From assembly GCA_015501605.1 (NCBI GenBank), contig JADNRZ010000017.1:1-64000 (forward strand): a stretch of 64,000 bases of DNA, read 5' to 3'. Source of the stretch: Panaeolus papilionaceus. Taxonomy: Eukaryota > Basidiomycota > Agaricomycetes > Agaricales. Position numbers and translations under genes: made by a program. Every line of letters starts with the position of its first letter. Position 1 is the first letter of the stretch. The notes under the pieces were generated by a model, which was not told the DNA's origin, searched no databases, and was given only the letters and a program-made list of their open reading frames with translations. Below, one piece after another: positions 46,736 to 58,322 of this stretch.

Positions 46736-47121
46736 CCTGCCTGAGGATTTATCCTGAGGGCTGTGTTTGCGCTTTATGGAGCTCATTTCGAGAGCGCATT
46801 CAATATTTCTCGTCACCCAAGTATACCGAATACAGTTCTCGAAATGATAGAACAGTTTTTCATTTCACCCTCATCAACTCTTCTCAGGAATTCATCTTAT
46901 GTTGCCCGTATGTCGCCGCATTCCAGAAGGAACAGCATATACTCAATGGGTAAATTCATTTCTCAGGTCCCTGCTACTGTCATTTGCAGTTGATGAATCA
47001 GAGTATGATGGCGAGTAATAATAACGATGATAGGGCGCACCACAGCCGATATGAGATAAGGCAGCAGGTAAATCAAAAAGAATCTGATGAAGATCGAACT
47101 GAAGCGGATGGACACGGGCAG

Positions 47122-47127
47122 AATGTC
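47122..47127. repeat. 6-bp target site duplication AATGTC (left)
   Basis: Direct repeat with 47803-47808. The unoccupied sister site on the left arm reads AATATC once. Confidence 0.75.
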
Positions 47128-47802
47128 TATGGTGCGCCGTTTGCACTTTTATTATTAGGCCCAAACATTTTAAATACTTTTGTAAACTAATCTAAACTTT
47201 TGTAATAACTTGGTGATTCTAAACATTTATTGGGCGCTTTTAATATTATTTAAACATTTCTTGGGCATTTGACAGGTTCTTCCAACATTCCTCGAGCGCT
47301 TGATCCGTTGTTCAAACATTTTATGAGCGCTTATGACAAAGTATCAAACATATTCACCCAATTCGATGGCTCTTCAAACATTTTCTGAGCGCTTAGAAGG
47401 CAACATGTCATCTACACTAACAAATGAGAGCGCTTAAAGACTAAATTTCTGAATTCATGCTAATGATTTCATTATAGTCTACATAATAAAAACTACATCA
47501 AAATTCATTATCTTTCTAAAAGCTTAAGCGCTCAAAATTTTCTGCACATTTGTGTAGGCGCGCAAGAAATGTCGAGAAAAGTAGACAAGTTTTGAAAGAT
47601 GTGATGTAAGCGCCCAAAAGATGTTTAGAGATTGTTCAGAAATAACTGAAATTTCTCAGTAGACGCACAAAATGTTTGGGAAAACAATGAAAGCGCCCAA
47701 AAGATGTTAACATTTCACAGGTAATTACAAAAGTTCAGTTTAGGTTTTAAAATTACTTGAAATGTTTAGGACTAATAATAAATGTGCAAACGGCGCACCA
47801 TA
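47128..47802. mobile_element. TIR element, 675 bp, same family as 44285-45201
   Basis: Termini TATGGTGCGCCGTTTGCAC with imperfect inverted similarity continuing about 130 bp. The interior is rich in repeated GAGCGCTT and AAACATTT words. It has a 6-bp duplication AATGTC and an empty counterpart in the other arm of the inverted repeat. There is no coding capacity. Confidence 0.75.
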
Positions 47803-47808
47803 AATGTC
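47803..47808. repeat. 6-bp target site duplication AATGTC (right)
   Basis: Partner of 47122-47127. Confidence 0.75.
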
Positions 47809-48788
47809 AAAAGTGGTCGAGGGGCATCAAGGAATTACGTTTTTCGCACGCGAAAAGAGTTTGAGATGGAGGTTTCAACCTGGAAGAGGGACCCTGACCC
47901 CTTGAACAGACTACAGTCTGGAGATTGGTAGTAGATTTGCCCCACTCCTCCCCATTAGGAATGGGGGATCTTGGTGAACTGCAAGCTTGAGTGCTTAGAA
48001 TTAAAATTGAGGCTACGGGAAAGTCACCCCAAGATGATCTCATGAGTTGGCAGCTGGGCCCAATGGAGGTGGCCAACCACAGATGGCACCGAAGCTCATT
48101 ACTCCATTCATTCATTCTGCATATTTGCCTGGGGTCTATATAGTTGAAAACTATGACTCCGCTCAGATTAGCTTGACCCCGAGTTGTGCTATAAATGTAT
48201 ACTAGGTTGTGGGCCATGACCTTTGCCCTGCCATGTAGGAGTCCTATGTTCTGCCCTTTGATGGAAAATGACATGCCCTTTAATGCTGAATGAACGTCGC
48301 TACCGCTCGAATGCTTGAATGACTCAAAGGTTGACATCTCTATGTATTTTTATCTGATATGATAACCTCGAGGTCACATGTAAGAGAAATTTTCATAACA
48401 GAGAAGGCGGGATAAAGAACAACTCACCTGAGGGGGCTCATAAGCGGGACGATGTGCGTGTTGTGCTATGAACTCAACAACGTGTCGCGGCTTGAGGCCA
48501 AGAGTTCTATTCACTGTGAACAGCGATTATCTCGTTTATAACTCAAGTTCGGAGGAACCATAGAATAACATAGATCATAATTCTCCATAAAATACATCAT
48601 AAGCGCCCACCCCAGGCCACCTCACATTCTCAACTCCGCTCCACAATTTCAGGTGTTTCATTTGCCTTAGGTCGGCCCTATAACCCCATCGGAATATTGA
48701 ATGTCAAATTTTCAATACAGACTATACACTCTAAGTGGACTGTGATGCATACCAGTATGGTGGGTGTAATTCCAGTTAATAAGATGGT

Positions 48789-48911
48789 TCATGCGACGAC
48801 ACAGTAAACAACATTTCCGGAACCAGAGCCCTGTTTCTCTTGGTCAGAGGGGATATTGGAGGGAGGACCAGAGACAATATCGGCAAGGCCGTTGGTGGTG
48901 AAAGAATCCAT
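48789..48911 (-). CDS. Mating pheromone precursor P4, 40 aa, CaaX CVVA
   Basis: MDSFTTNGLADIVSGPPSN, then GSGSGNVVYCVVA and stop. The MDSFTT start and the Gly/Ser-rich stretch before Tyr-CaaX are typical of Agaricales pheromone precursors, and P4 is closer to P1 (GGSGTGTYCVIA) than to P2/P3. The start at 48911 is used because the in-frame upstream ATG (48998) overlaps the TATA box itself. The mature peptide is expected to differ from that of P2/P3. Confidence 0.87.
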   Translation of the reverse strand: MDSFTTNGLADIVSGPPSNIPSDQEKQGSGSGNVVYCVVA

Positions 48912-48996
48912 TGGTAAATATATTGTCTTCTTGGTGCTTGTAGTTGACGAACTGATTGAAGAGGCTGGTTTGGGGAGTGAGGCTAACTTTCCAAGC

Positions 48997-49004
48997 ATTT
49001 TATA
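48997..49004 (-). promoter_or_regulatory. TATA box of pheromone gene P4
   Basis: TATAAAAT on the minus strand, about 90 bp before the ATG at 48911. Confidence 0.65.
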
Positions 49005-49559
49005 CTGCTCAAGTCCTCTCGATTACCTTTCTCGTCAAACTCAACTCTCCCCTACTTTCTCTGGAGAACTCCATATCTGTCCGCAGCTCTAACCATATGC
49101 CCATACCTCCGAGCAGTGAACAAAAACCGTGTATGCTAGTTGTACGGAGATGTGGCTAATGCTCTGAAAAGCTCAACATCCCACTGCAACCATGCTTATC
49201 TTGCTTTGCACATGAATTTGATGCGAGGCTCGCGCTTGAGCAATCACCCAATATTTGTATCAGTATGCTGCCATTGCTCTTACTGATCACGATACCCACA
49301 CGGCCCTGAGATGGCGACCTTCAAATGCGGTCGAGAGAGTGGCGGTGGGTGCTATGCGCTCGAGCCAATAATAGTCTGACAATTGTTTCAAAAGACATCG
49401 ATAGGTACCGTTGTGGGTGATTACTAGACGTGCCTATTGTTTACACTACGGAGCATCATTCTAATTGTGATAGGGAGAAATTTTTTATGCATGCAGTTGA
49501 TGCTATGCATATTCGAGCGTTGTGGGTGCCGCCTGACATCGGACAAACTTACTGTCTTC

Positions 49560-49866
49560 ATCTCTAAGACCGACTTCTCATCATTCGTAGAATAAACCAT
49601 GTTTTGGGTTAACAGGATTGATAGGCGTTTGCAGTACTATGTGGGTGTTCCACTTTACTTCGCAATGCCGTAGAACGAGACAGACTGAATGCAACCGGCG
49701 AGGCTCTCACCGAGATAAGCATTGTAAATTTTATCGCAAACGCAATAGACTGTATAGCTCCATGGCCTACCCGAAAATAAATTAAACCCTGTCCTTCCTC
49801 ACCGCCATATGCGTTACTTTTGTGTTTGGGCGTAAGTGACCAAGTCTCTGTTGCGATATGATTCCC
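49560..49866 (-). pseudogene. Duplicated 3' end of DUS3
   Basis: Reads [21 protein letters not shown], almost the same as the C-terminus of DUS3 ([21 protein letters not shown]), with related downstream flank (50480-50712). The rest of DUS3 is absent, so it is a partial duplication. 49866-50480 holds diverged pheromone-flank repeat sequence and no gene. Confidence 0.75.
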
Positions 49867-50711
49867 ACAACTCTGCACCATCACCACCCTGATACACGGT
49901 GACTTCAACCGTTTGATTACTGGAATGATACCCTCTATCATTGTCGCATTATAAGAATAGCACGGATCAAAGCGCTGAGAGTAATACATAAGCAGATGCC
50001 GTCGACTGCGACGCGCTGCCCCTTCTTGGTTGAATGGTCCGATATCCAGTCAGATTATAACAGGCGCTTGTGTGACCGGTGAGCCCCGCAACTCCGGGAC
50101 AAAAGCCTTGGAATTTCTTGACTGTTCACCCGCATACATACCCCAAGCGGAGAAATGGATATTTTATTGTGAGTGTAATATTAATATGGGGGACTCGGTA
50201 GATGCTTCACATATTCACGATGAGTAACAGGTGGACCCGATGGAGACAGCCAGCCACAGCTAGCACCGAGGGTAATCACTCCGGTCGCCCGTCCTGCACA
50301 AGCTACAGAGGTATATTTAGCGAGAAACTATGATTCCGCTCCAATTAGATCGACCCTGAGTCTATAATACATGTATTGTTATCTGAACTTATGGTGTGTC
50401 TCGGCTTGCCTTCAACGATTCGATTCATGAGAAATAGTGAGACTCACTATAACTCAAGCTAGGAGGAATCAAAAAATAGCATAAATCATATAAGATAGAT
50501 ACCTCATCATTTGTAGAATGGACCATATGTTGGGCACAACTGAGTGGATAGACATTTGCAGTATATATCTGTTCCATACTCTACTTCGCATTGAGGTAGG
50601 GATGCAAAAGAAACAGACAGAATGTAACCGGCGAGGCCCTCACTGCGAAAGGGAATGTAAATTGTTTCGTGTCTTACAATGTACAGCTCCATAACCTACC
50701 TAAAAATAGGT

Positions 50712-53700
50712 TTAACCCTGTCCTTCTTCACTGCCGTATGCGTTGCTTTTGTGCTTGGGCGTAAATGACCAAGTCTCCGGAGCAGGACCCAAAAACATCT
50801 CAGAGACTTTGACCCAATCTTGGCTATCTGGGCTTGCGAGAAGTGTTTCTACGTGGGAGGTTACAACACATGTTAGTATCAAATTGGGGAGCGAAAAAAA
50901 GTTGCAGAAGAAAGAGGTTGAGAAAAGAAAAAGGACTCTCACCAAGTTCGTTTCGTCCCCTGAATGCGGGTGCTCTGTCATTGATCCTGCCTGGGAGGGT
51001 TTCCAAAAGACCAATGGGAACGTAGCGATACTGGAAAGATAGCGCTTCGCAGAGATATCTCCTGGTGGCATTTACACCAGTTGTGTCAGAACCAAAGTGG
51101 CTAGGGAGCGTTATCAGAGATCAACACGAACAATAACATATAACCCGAGTGACTTACTTTAGACCATACTCCGCAAACTTGTCGATATCATGATCAGTTA
51201 TCATCATCCGCCATGGCCATAGCAAGCCATAAGCTCACCTTTCCAATCAACTCCAATCGCTCTTTTGCGCTGATATCCCATTCTCTCTTCTCTTTGATTT
51301 CGGTGAAAATCCAGGGCTTAATCAGAGCTCCTCGACCAATCATAACGCCATCAACATCGTATTTTTCGACTTTCTCCCAATAGTCTTGTGATGAGAAGCA
51401 GTCTCCACCACCGAAGATTGGAATGGGCGACACTTCAAAAGGAAATATTTTTAGTCAATAAGGTGACTGAAAGCCATGCATTAAGTTCTTACAATCTTCC
51501 TCCTCTTCCCTCGCCCGTACCGCCGCGACACACTGTTTGATGTACTCCCAATCCGCAAGTCGGGTGTATCGTTGTTGTCTTGTCCGTCCGTGAAGCTGGT
51601 CAAGTTGATTTTAGATGACCGATGGTATCAAGGTAAAAACTGGGGATACTCACAGTCATCGCGCTGACTCCAAACTCAGGAGCGACACGTGGCATCAGTT
51701 TATGGGCTGTATTCTTTCCATCCTTCACACCTGTCCTGAGCTTGACGGTGAGAGGGATATCGCCCAACGCTTTGTTCATCCCAACAAGGATTTTACCCAG
51801 TTTCCCAACCGAGTCAAGCACTGTAAAGGGCGTAATTCATTCAGCAAGTTGTCATAATCGGAAGGTGGAGGAGACATAACGTACGTGCGCTGCCACTGCC
51901 AGTCTTGAATACTAGGTCAATAGGACATCCACAATTCACGTCGACGAAGTCAACTCCGTTGGATCCCAATTCCTTTGCTAGTACTTCGGCAGTGGGAACG
52001 AGGTTGTGAGGCTTGTTTCCCGCAACCTGGACACCAAAGGTCTTTTCAGAGGGGTGACGGCGGACAAGGGACCATTCCTCTTTGGACCCAGATAAAAATG
52101 ATGTCGCGAGTCCCACTATAAGCGAGAAAAAATATGAACTAAATAATAGTGAAGGTGAGCAGGAAAACAAGACGTACTTTCACCGCACGTAATTTCGGCA
52201 CCCAAATCCACGCACAACCTTCTGAATGGCTGGGTTGCTTTCGTTTAGCAATATGGCCTCAATATGCGCCAGAAAAGAAATGTACCAAATTTCCAACTGT
52301 TGTAAGTGGGGCGAGATCTAGAGCCCATTCAAATCAACAGGCAAGTCAATGAGTTAAACGAGGAGAACGTACAAGTCTTCCCTTTCCACTCTAGCCTCTT
52401 TTTCTCCACGACTCTAACCTGTAGATCAGGCGTGTCAACCTTAGCATTAAGTTTTGCTGCAGGTTCTCCAGTTTGTTTTTCGATGAGCGCATCTGCAGAC
52501 TTCTTGTCAACATCAGGAGCTGCGACCACAACCGGAGAGGGTTCAGTTTGAGGACTGAGCTCTGCAACTTTGGGAGCTTCCATTACAACATCGTCGAACA
52601 CCTGCTCCGGCTCTGTAAAAATGACAGAATTCTTTCCGGGTTGTGGTTTTGGTTTTGGTGCTTCGCCGTTTTCGAGAGCAAGTTGACGAAGATATGCATC
52701 CGCGATTGGTGTGGGGTACTATATTTGAGTCCAGTATCATCATCTATGAATGCCACTGCGAAGATCCAGAGTAACACACCTTTCGTGATCTTAGTGCCCT
52801 CTGGACATCTGCCCCCACAAAATTGACTTCAAGAGCTGTCAGTGCTGCCCTTGCTTTCGCATCCTCGTCTCCGACCAGTGCCATCTCCCCCGACTCCGAG
52901 AATTTGACATGTCCTCCCAGGAAACGACATTTAAATCCAAACCTTTGTCGAAAAACATGAATACGTTCACTCAATAGCCATAGCCATTACTCATGCTAGT
53001 AAACGTACCTGCATTCACCAGTTTCTTGGAACACAGGGCAAACAGTTTTTGTGTCCAATGAAGGGTATTGTGGGTGATAATCCGCTAGAGATTCTTGTGA
53101 AGGAGCAAAAAGTGGTTCTTCAGAAAGTAGCGAGGGGAGAGGAATGTGGATGTCGGGTTGTTTGTTGGCCAAATATGTGGTTATATCGTGCGTGAAACGG
53201 CAACTTTATTGATAAACAATATGGAAAGCAGCACAGTCAAGATTCCATTGCAACGCAGCACACAAATGTGAAGCGCACCTGTCCCCAAATTCGCAAACAC
53301 TGCCATTTGCGACTTTCCAGCACAAGTCAAGTTCATCTCTAACTTTTCCAAATTTCCTTCCTTTGTTTTGTCCTCTCTGAGCCTTCTTCTGCTCTTTCGT
53401 CAACTTTTGAGCGTTGCCTCTAGAAGGCCCACGAAGGTCCCGCATATCCATGGTCCCATTAACATTTCCGTCCCGTGCAGAGTCTCGTTTTGACGATGAA
53501 GACACAGTCCCTTCAGCGGCATCATCGTCTACGGCCGGGGCAATTGGTTTGGCAGATATTACAAACCTATATATATATAAATGAAAGCATATTGAGCAAC
53601 AACCAACCAAGCGAAGTTCCGAGGAAACTTGAGCAAGTCCATTCCCTGACTTACTCTGCTTTGACTGGTGCCGTTCCGGGAGGGAATCTAAGGACTTGTT

Positions 53701-53719
53701 CCAGTTCATTGGAGGCCAT
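50712..53719 (-). CDS. DUS3: tRNA-dihydrouridine(47) synthase (Dus3)
   Basis: Fourteen exons give 716 aa: 53719-53655, 53566-53279, 53203-53009, 52942-52780, 52718-52373, 52317-52286, 52229-52178, 52115-51885, 51820-51654, 51595-51493, 51432-51239, 51177-51158, 51100-50943, 50848-50712. The N-terminus is basic. A CCCH zinc finger follows ([19 protein letters not shown] then THD), then a second Cys-rich finger ([22 protein letters not shown]). The linker is followed by the FMN TIM-barrel: [32 protein letters not shown] with the catalytic Cys, [36 protein letters not shown] and [14 protein letters not shown]. It reduces U47 of tRNA using NADPH. The start [16 protein letters not shown] was chosen over an overlapping out-of-frame ATG at 53791. 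Confidence 0.92.
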
Positions 53720-54205
53720 GGAGAGTTGTAACGTCGACAATCTTGTTCAAGTTCAATTGATGTATTGATGGAAATGATCTGAGGGTCCATTATCTTATCT
53801 GGATGAAGCACGTGGACATGAGATTAGATTCGAGCAGGGTTGTCAGGATACCAGTGGCCCAGTGTGTCGATTCTGTCGAACAGGGTTCGATGTTATGCTG
53901 AGGTACATTACAACTGAGGTATGTCTTCAAGTCTCGAAACTCGGGTCTGACAGTATGGTGAACTTCTTCTACAGCCAGCGGTAGCACAACAATGCGACCA
54001 CGATGAGGACCCTATGTATATCAAAGATTCGCCGTAGTATCATGTTGAAATTTCACGAATCAACTGATTTTACTACAGGACATGGGAAAGGTTGTAAAGT
54101 CGGCGATGCTATCACCAGGCATTACAAATTTAAAACAGAGGCGGAGCGGAGCAAAGGACAGGTAAATAAAGCAGGTGCCTCCTACAACTTGCATCATTCC
54201 CTACT

Positions 54206-55252
<1,047 letters not shown>

Positions 55253-58200
55253 GATTCGTGTGGGGAATTAAGATCCTGGGGAGCGCCTTCGAAAAACCAC
55301 AACTATTTATACATCAATAATCCCCATATGCATAAATATTGAACCAGTTTGGTTGCATCCTCATGCGTAACACAAGGTTGACACCAAGAGTTTCTCGACA
55401 TCGACAATCCGTGCTCGAAGACGGTCTACCTTCATTTTTTTGCTTTGACACCCCGCCAAGGCGTGTCATTTACGCGGTGGTGGGGATCGCAAAAGGCAAG
55501 TGCATCCGTATATTGACCGAGATTTACGCTGTCGTGGACTCGTGGCTATCTGAGACTTAAACGGTGCTCGAGGATGTGCGCCTCAGCGGCCAAGACAAGG
55601 CCGAGAATGCTTGTGTTGCTCACCAGACCGGGTGCTATGACATGTCATCGTCGCGCCGGACCTCGCTTTCTTTGATTGGGGCTTTTTAAAAGTTTAGGCT
55701 GCAATTATGCTTCGAATTGCGGGTGTTTATCGCTTCAATCTTGTCCTCGATGAATTGTGGGGCGTCCCCCGTGATTTACGCTGAGATCAATAGGCGGTGT
55801 GTGGATGTGATCCAAGAGTCTTATACCTACAAACTATACAGACAATATGCCGTTATTCGGGACCGTGACAGCAAAAACATTAGCGGGTACTATAACCAAG
55901 AAATCTGACACTCGACACTTGAAAAATGAATTCACAGCCACGCCAAATCTGCGGACTCGTTGTCGACTCTGCTACATATTCATAGTTGCATGCCTTGGTA
56001 ACGAATTACTCGCTATACCTGATCATGGCCAAAATGTATCCACCTCCGCAGTAAGTAAGCCTGGCGGATGTCTCACTGCACCTGAAAGAGCGCCCATACT
56101 AAAAATAAATTGACCGCGGATCTGGAATCATGATGGACTCTTGAGTCTAATATCAAGGCACACGTGCCACAATTGACTCTACATCCATTGGACACGAGCA
56201 GACAGGCACGGCGGCTACAGTGTGATCATGGTGGTATTGGGTAGAGAGACTGTATGTACATGTGATGACTATATACGATGCAACCCTGCCACTTCCCACT
56301 GCCACACCATCACCCTCGGACATCCGAAGTGTATATTCTCAGTTTGAAGGTTAATCGTATGTGTTGTACGCGTTGTATGTATTAAGCCCCATAAACCGTA
56401 TTCCATGGCCTCAAGGCTGCTACCCCAATGGTGCGCGCGATATTCACACCGTACGCGTCCTGTCACCTTCATACCACGGCGGTCATTAAGTTGCGCTAAG
56501 CACGGTATCGAACGTTCCCCAAAATGTGAATCGCATGTCCAGCTCTGACAGACGTGTTCATAAAACCAACTACACTTATTGCTCTCTCGCTCGACACCAT
56601 TTGGCGTGTTAACCACGAGTTCTAGCTAGCTCCGGACCCTTTTGCATTCCATATTATTCTCAGTCGTCGCTGCAGCAACGACATAGAACAAAGCAGCAAA
56701 GATAGCGATGGATGCGATGCAGGAGGTAAATTTATGACTTCAGTTGATAGTGGAGAATCTCTGGGACGAATTAACTGAAGAGAATTGTCGAGGTAGAGCA
56801 AGTTTATACCGTTCGACCAGCCTAGAATTCACAGGAGGGTCTCCTCCTTTGTATTTAGCAGACTTGATCTCGGGATGCTTTGGTCGAAATGATTGATGCT
56901 CATGATTGTTATCCATAACAACTAGCAGACTCAAGGTAGATATCGCTACTTTTAAATTATTGTTTATTATTTTTCTCGAGCACTCTTGGGTTGGAGAACA
57001 GTTTCGCTTGGCAGTATACGGCTCTAAAACGCACTCCTCAATGATACTTTCGGCCTCCACAAAACTGCGTTCATTATTGTACAGCGAACGTGGTTGTAGG
57101 AATGTGCGACACCTAGCTACGAACTTAAAAGCAGAGCTGGAATCCTCCGATTACTCAACTACAGCAATAGGTATCTTCATCCAAGCCTTATACTAGATTG
57201 CATCAATAAATAACCAATGTATATATTCATAGACTCACAGACGCGTAGTGTGGCCTTGTATAATGATTTCATCTTGAAATCCGCGGGACATTGATAGTCA
57301 GTGATCACGCAGATTCAAAGAATCCTGAAAGGAAGAGAATGTGGCTGTGGGGCGCCTACTTTGTTTGGTATTGCTTGTCATCAGCATGTGACCCTGGTGT
57401 CAACCACCTTGTTTTTTGGTTGCTCCCCTACAACTCTCCTAGGATCTCCTCTCTTGAGTTTTGACTGGAAACGCACTCAGAACTTAACCAGAACTTGAAT
57501 GCTTAGTATTAGAAAAATATTCTCACAGAAGTGGTCATTCTAGGTATTATTATCAGGAATTCATGAATTTTATAAACCTAAAGGGTAAACATGCACGCTG
57601 TTTGAGGAGAACTATCGACGCAGACGCGACGAGGTACTAGGTGCGTTTTCCGTATCTTCCTCTAATTTACTCGACTTAAGGATCAATCTATAGGCTCTAA
57701 AACTCTGCTAATGCCATGTCTATCCAAAAAAGTGGTATCTCCTTTGCATACACGCGAAAACTCATGCAGCATTTGCCTTGGTGTCGACGAGTCGGACTTC
57801 AAGAGAATGAGGACCAAGACTGCAGCTGGTTTCGAATCCGACAGGCATCACGTCACCGACATCACCAGAAAGCCCCTCCGTAATAGCTCCTCAGAAAGCA
57901 TTACCAACGCTTGTGGGATTCAGCGCAAACCGTGTCCAGAAAGTCGGATGTGCTGCGTCTATACTGTCACATGGCTCTTGATAGTCAACCACTAACCAAA
58001 TGTTCATGCAGCAAATCACAACTGACCACGAAAGTTATCATATACGTCGTCATCCTCCACCGAAACGACTCAATCTATCTCACACAAACCTGTTCCCAAA
58101 ATAGCCACTGAATGTGGTTTCTCCGGACCTCTGTCCATGGACGCAATGGCGTAAACCGCTCATTCTGCTAGGCCAATTGTATCCGAATATGGCTCTCCAG

Positions 58201-58322
58201 TTTAGGACTAAACGATTAGGTTGCTATACCTTTTATAGTCACTGGCCCACACTTTATCCTCTTCCTACCAGGCAACCACTGTCATTGACACTTCTCGTCT
58301 CGTTCTTCTGACCTCCGCAACT
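55253..58322. other. 3-kb stretch without a supportable gene
   Basis: Only short ORFs. 56185-56260 is a copy of a piece of the XPG relic (16080-16150). A short minus-strand ORF at 56740-57060 reads coherently but matches nothing I know. Confidence 0.5.

Larger units (their letters stand above)
45500..48610. repeat. Large inverted repeat, right arm
   Basis: Complement of about 36220-38350. It is longer because of the TIR element at 47128-47802 and other indels. It contains P3. Confidence 0.72.

Noticed and set aside
47807..48337. 176-codon minus-strand ORF MSTFESFKHSSGSD...
   Set aside because: The counterpart in the other repeat arm (36240-36780) is not an open frame, so coding is not supported.
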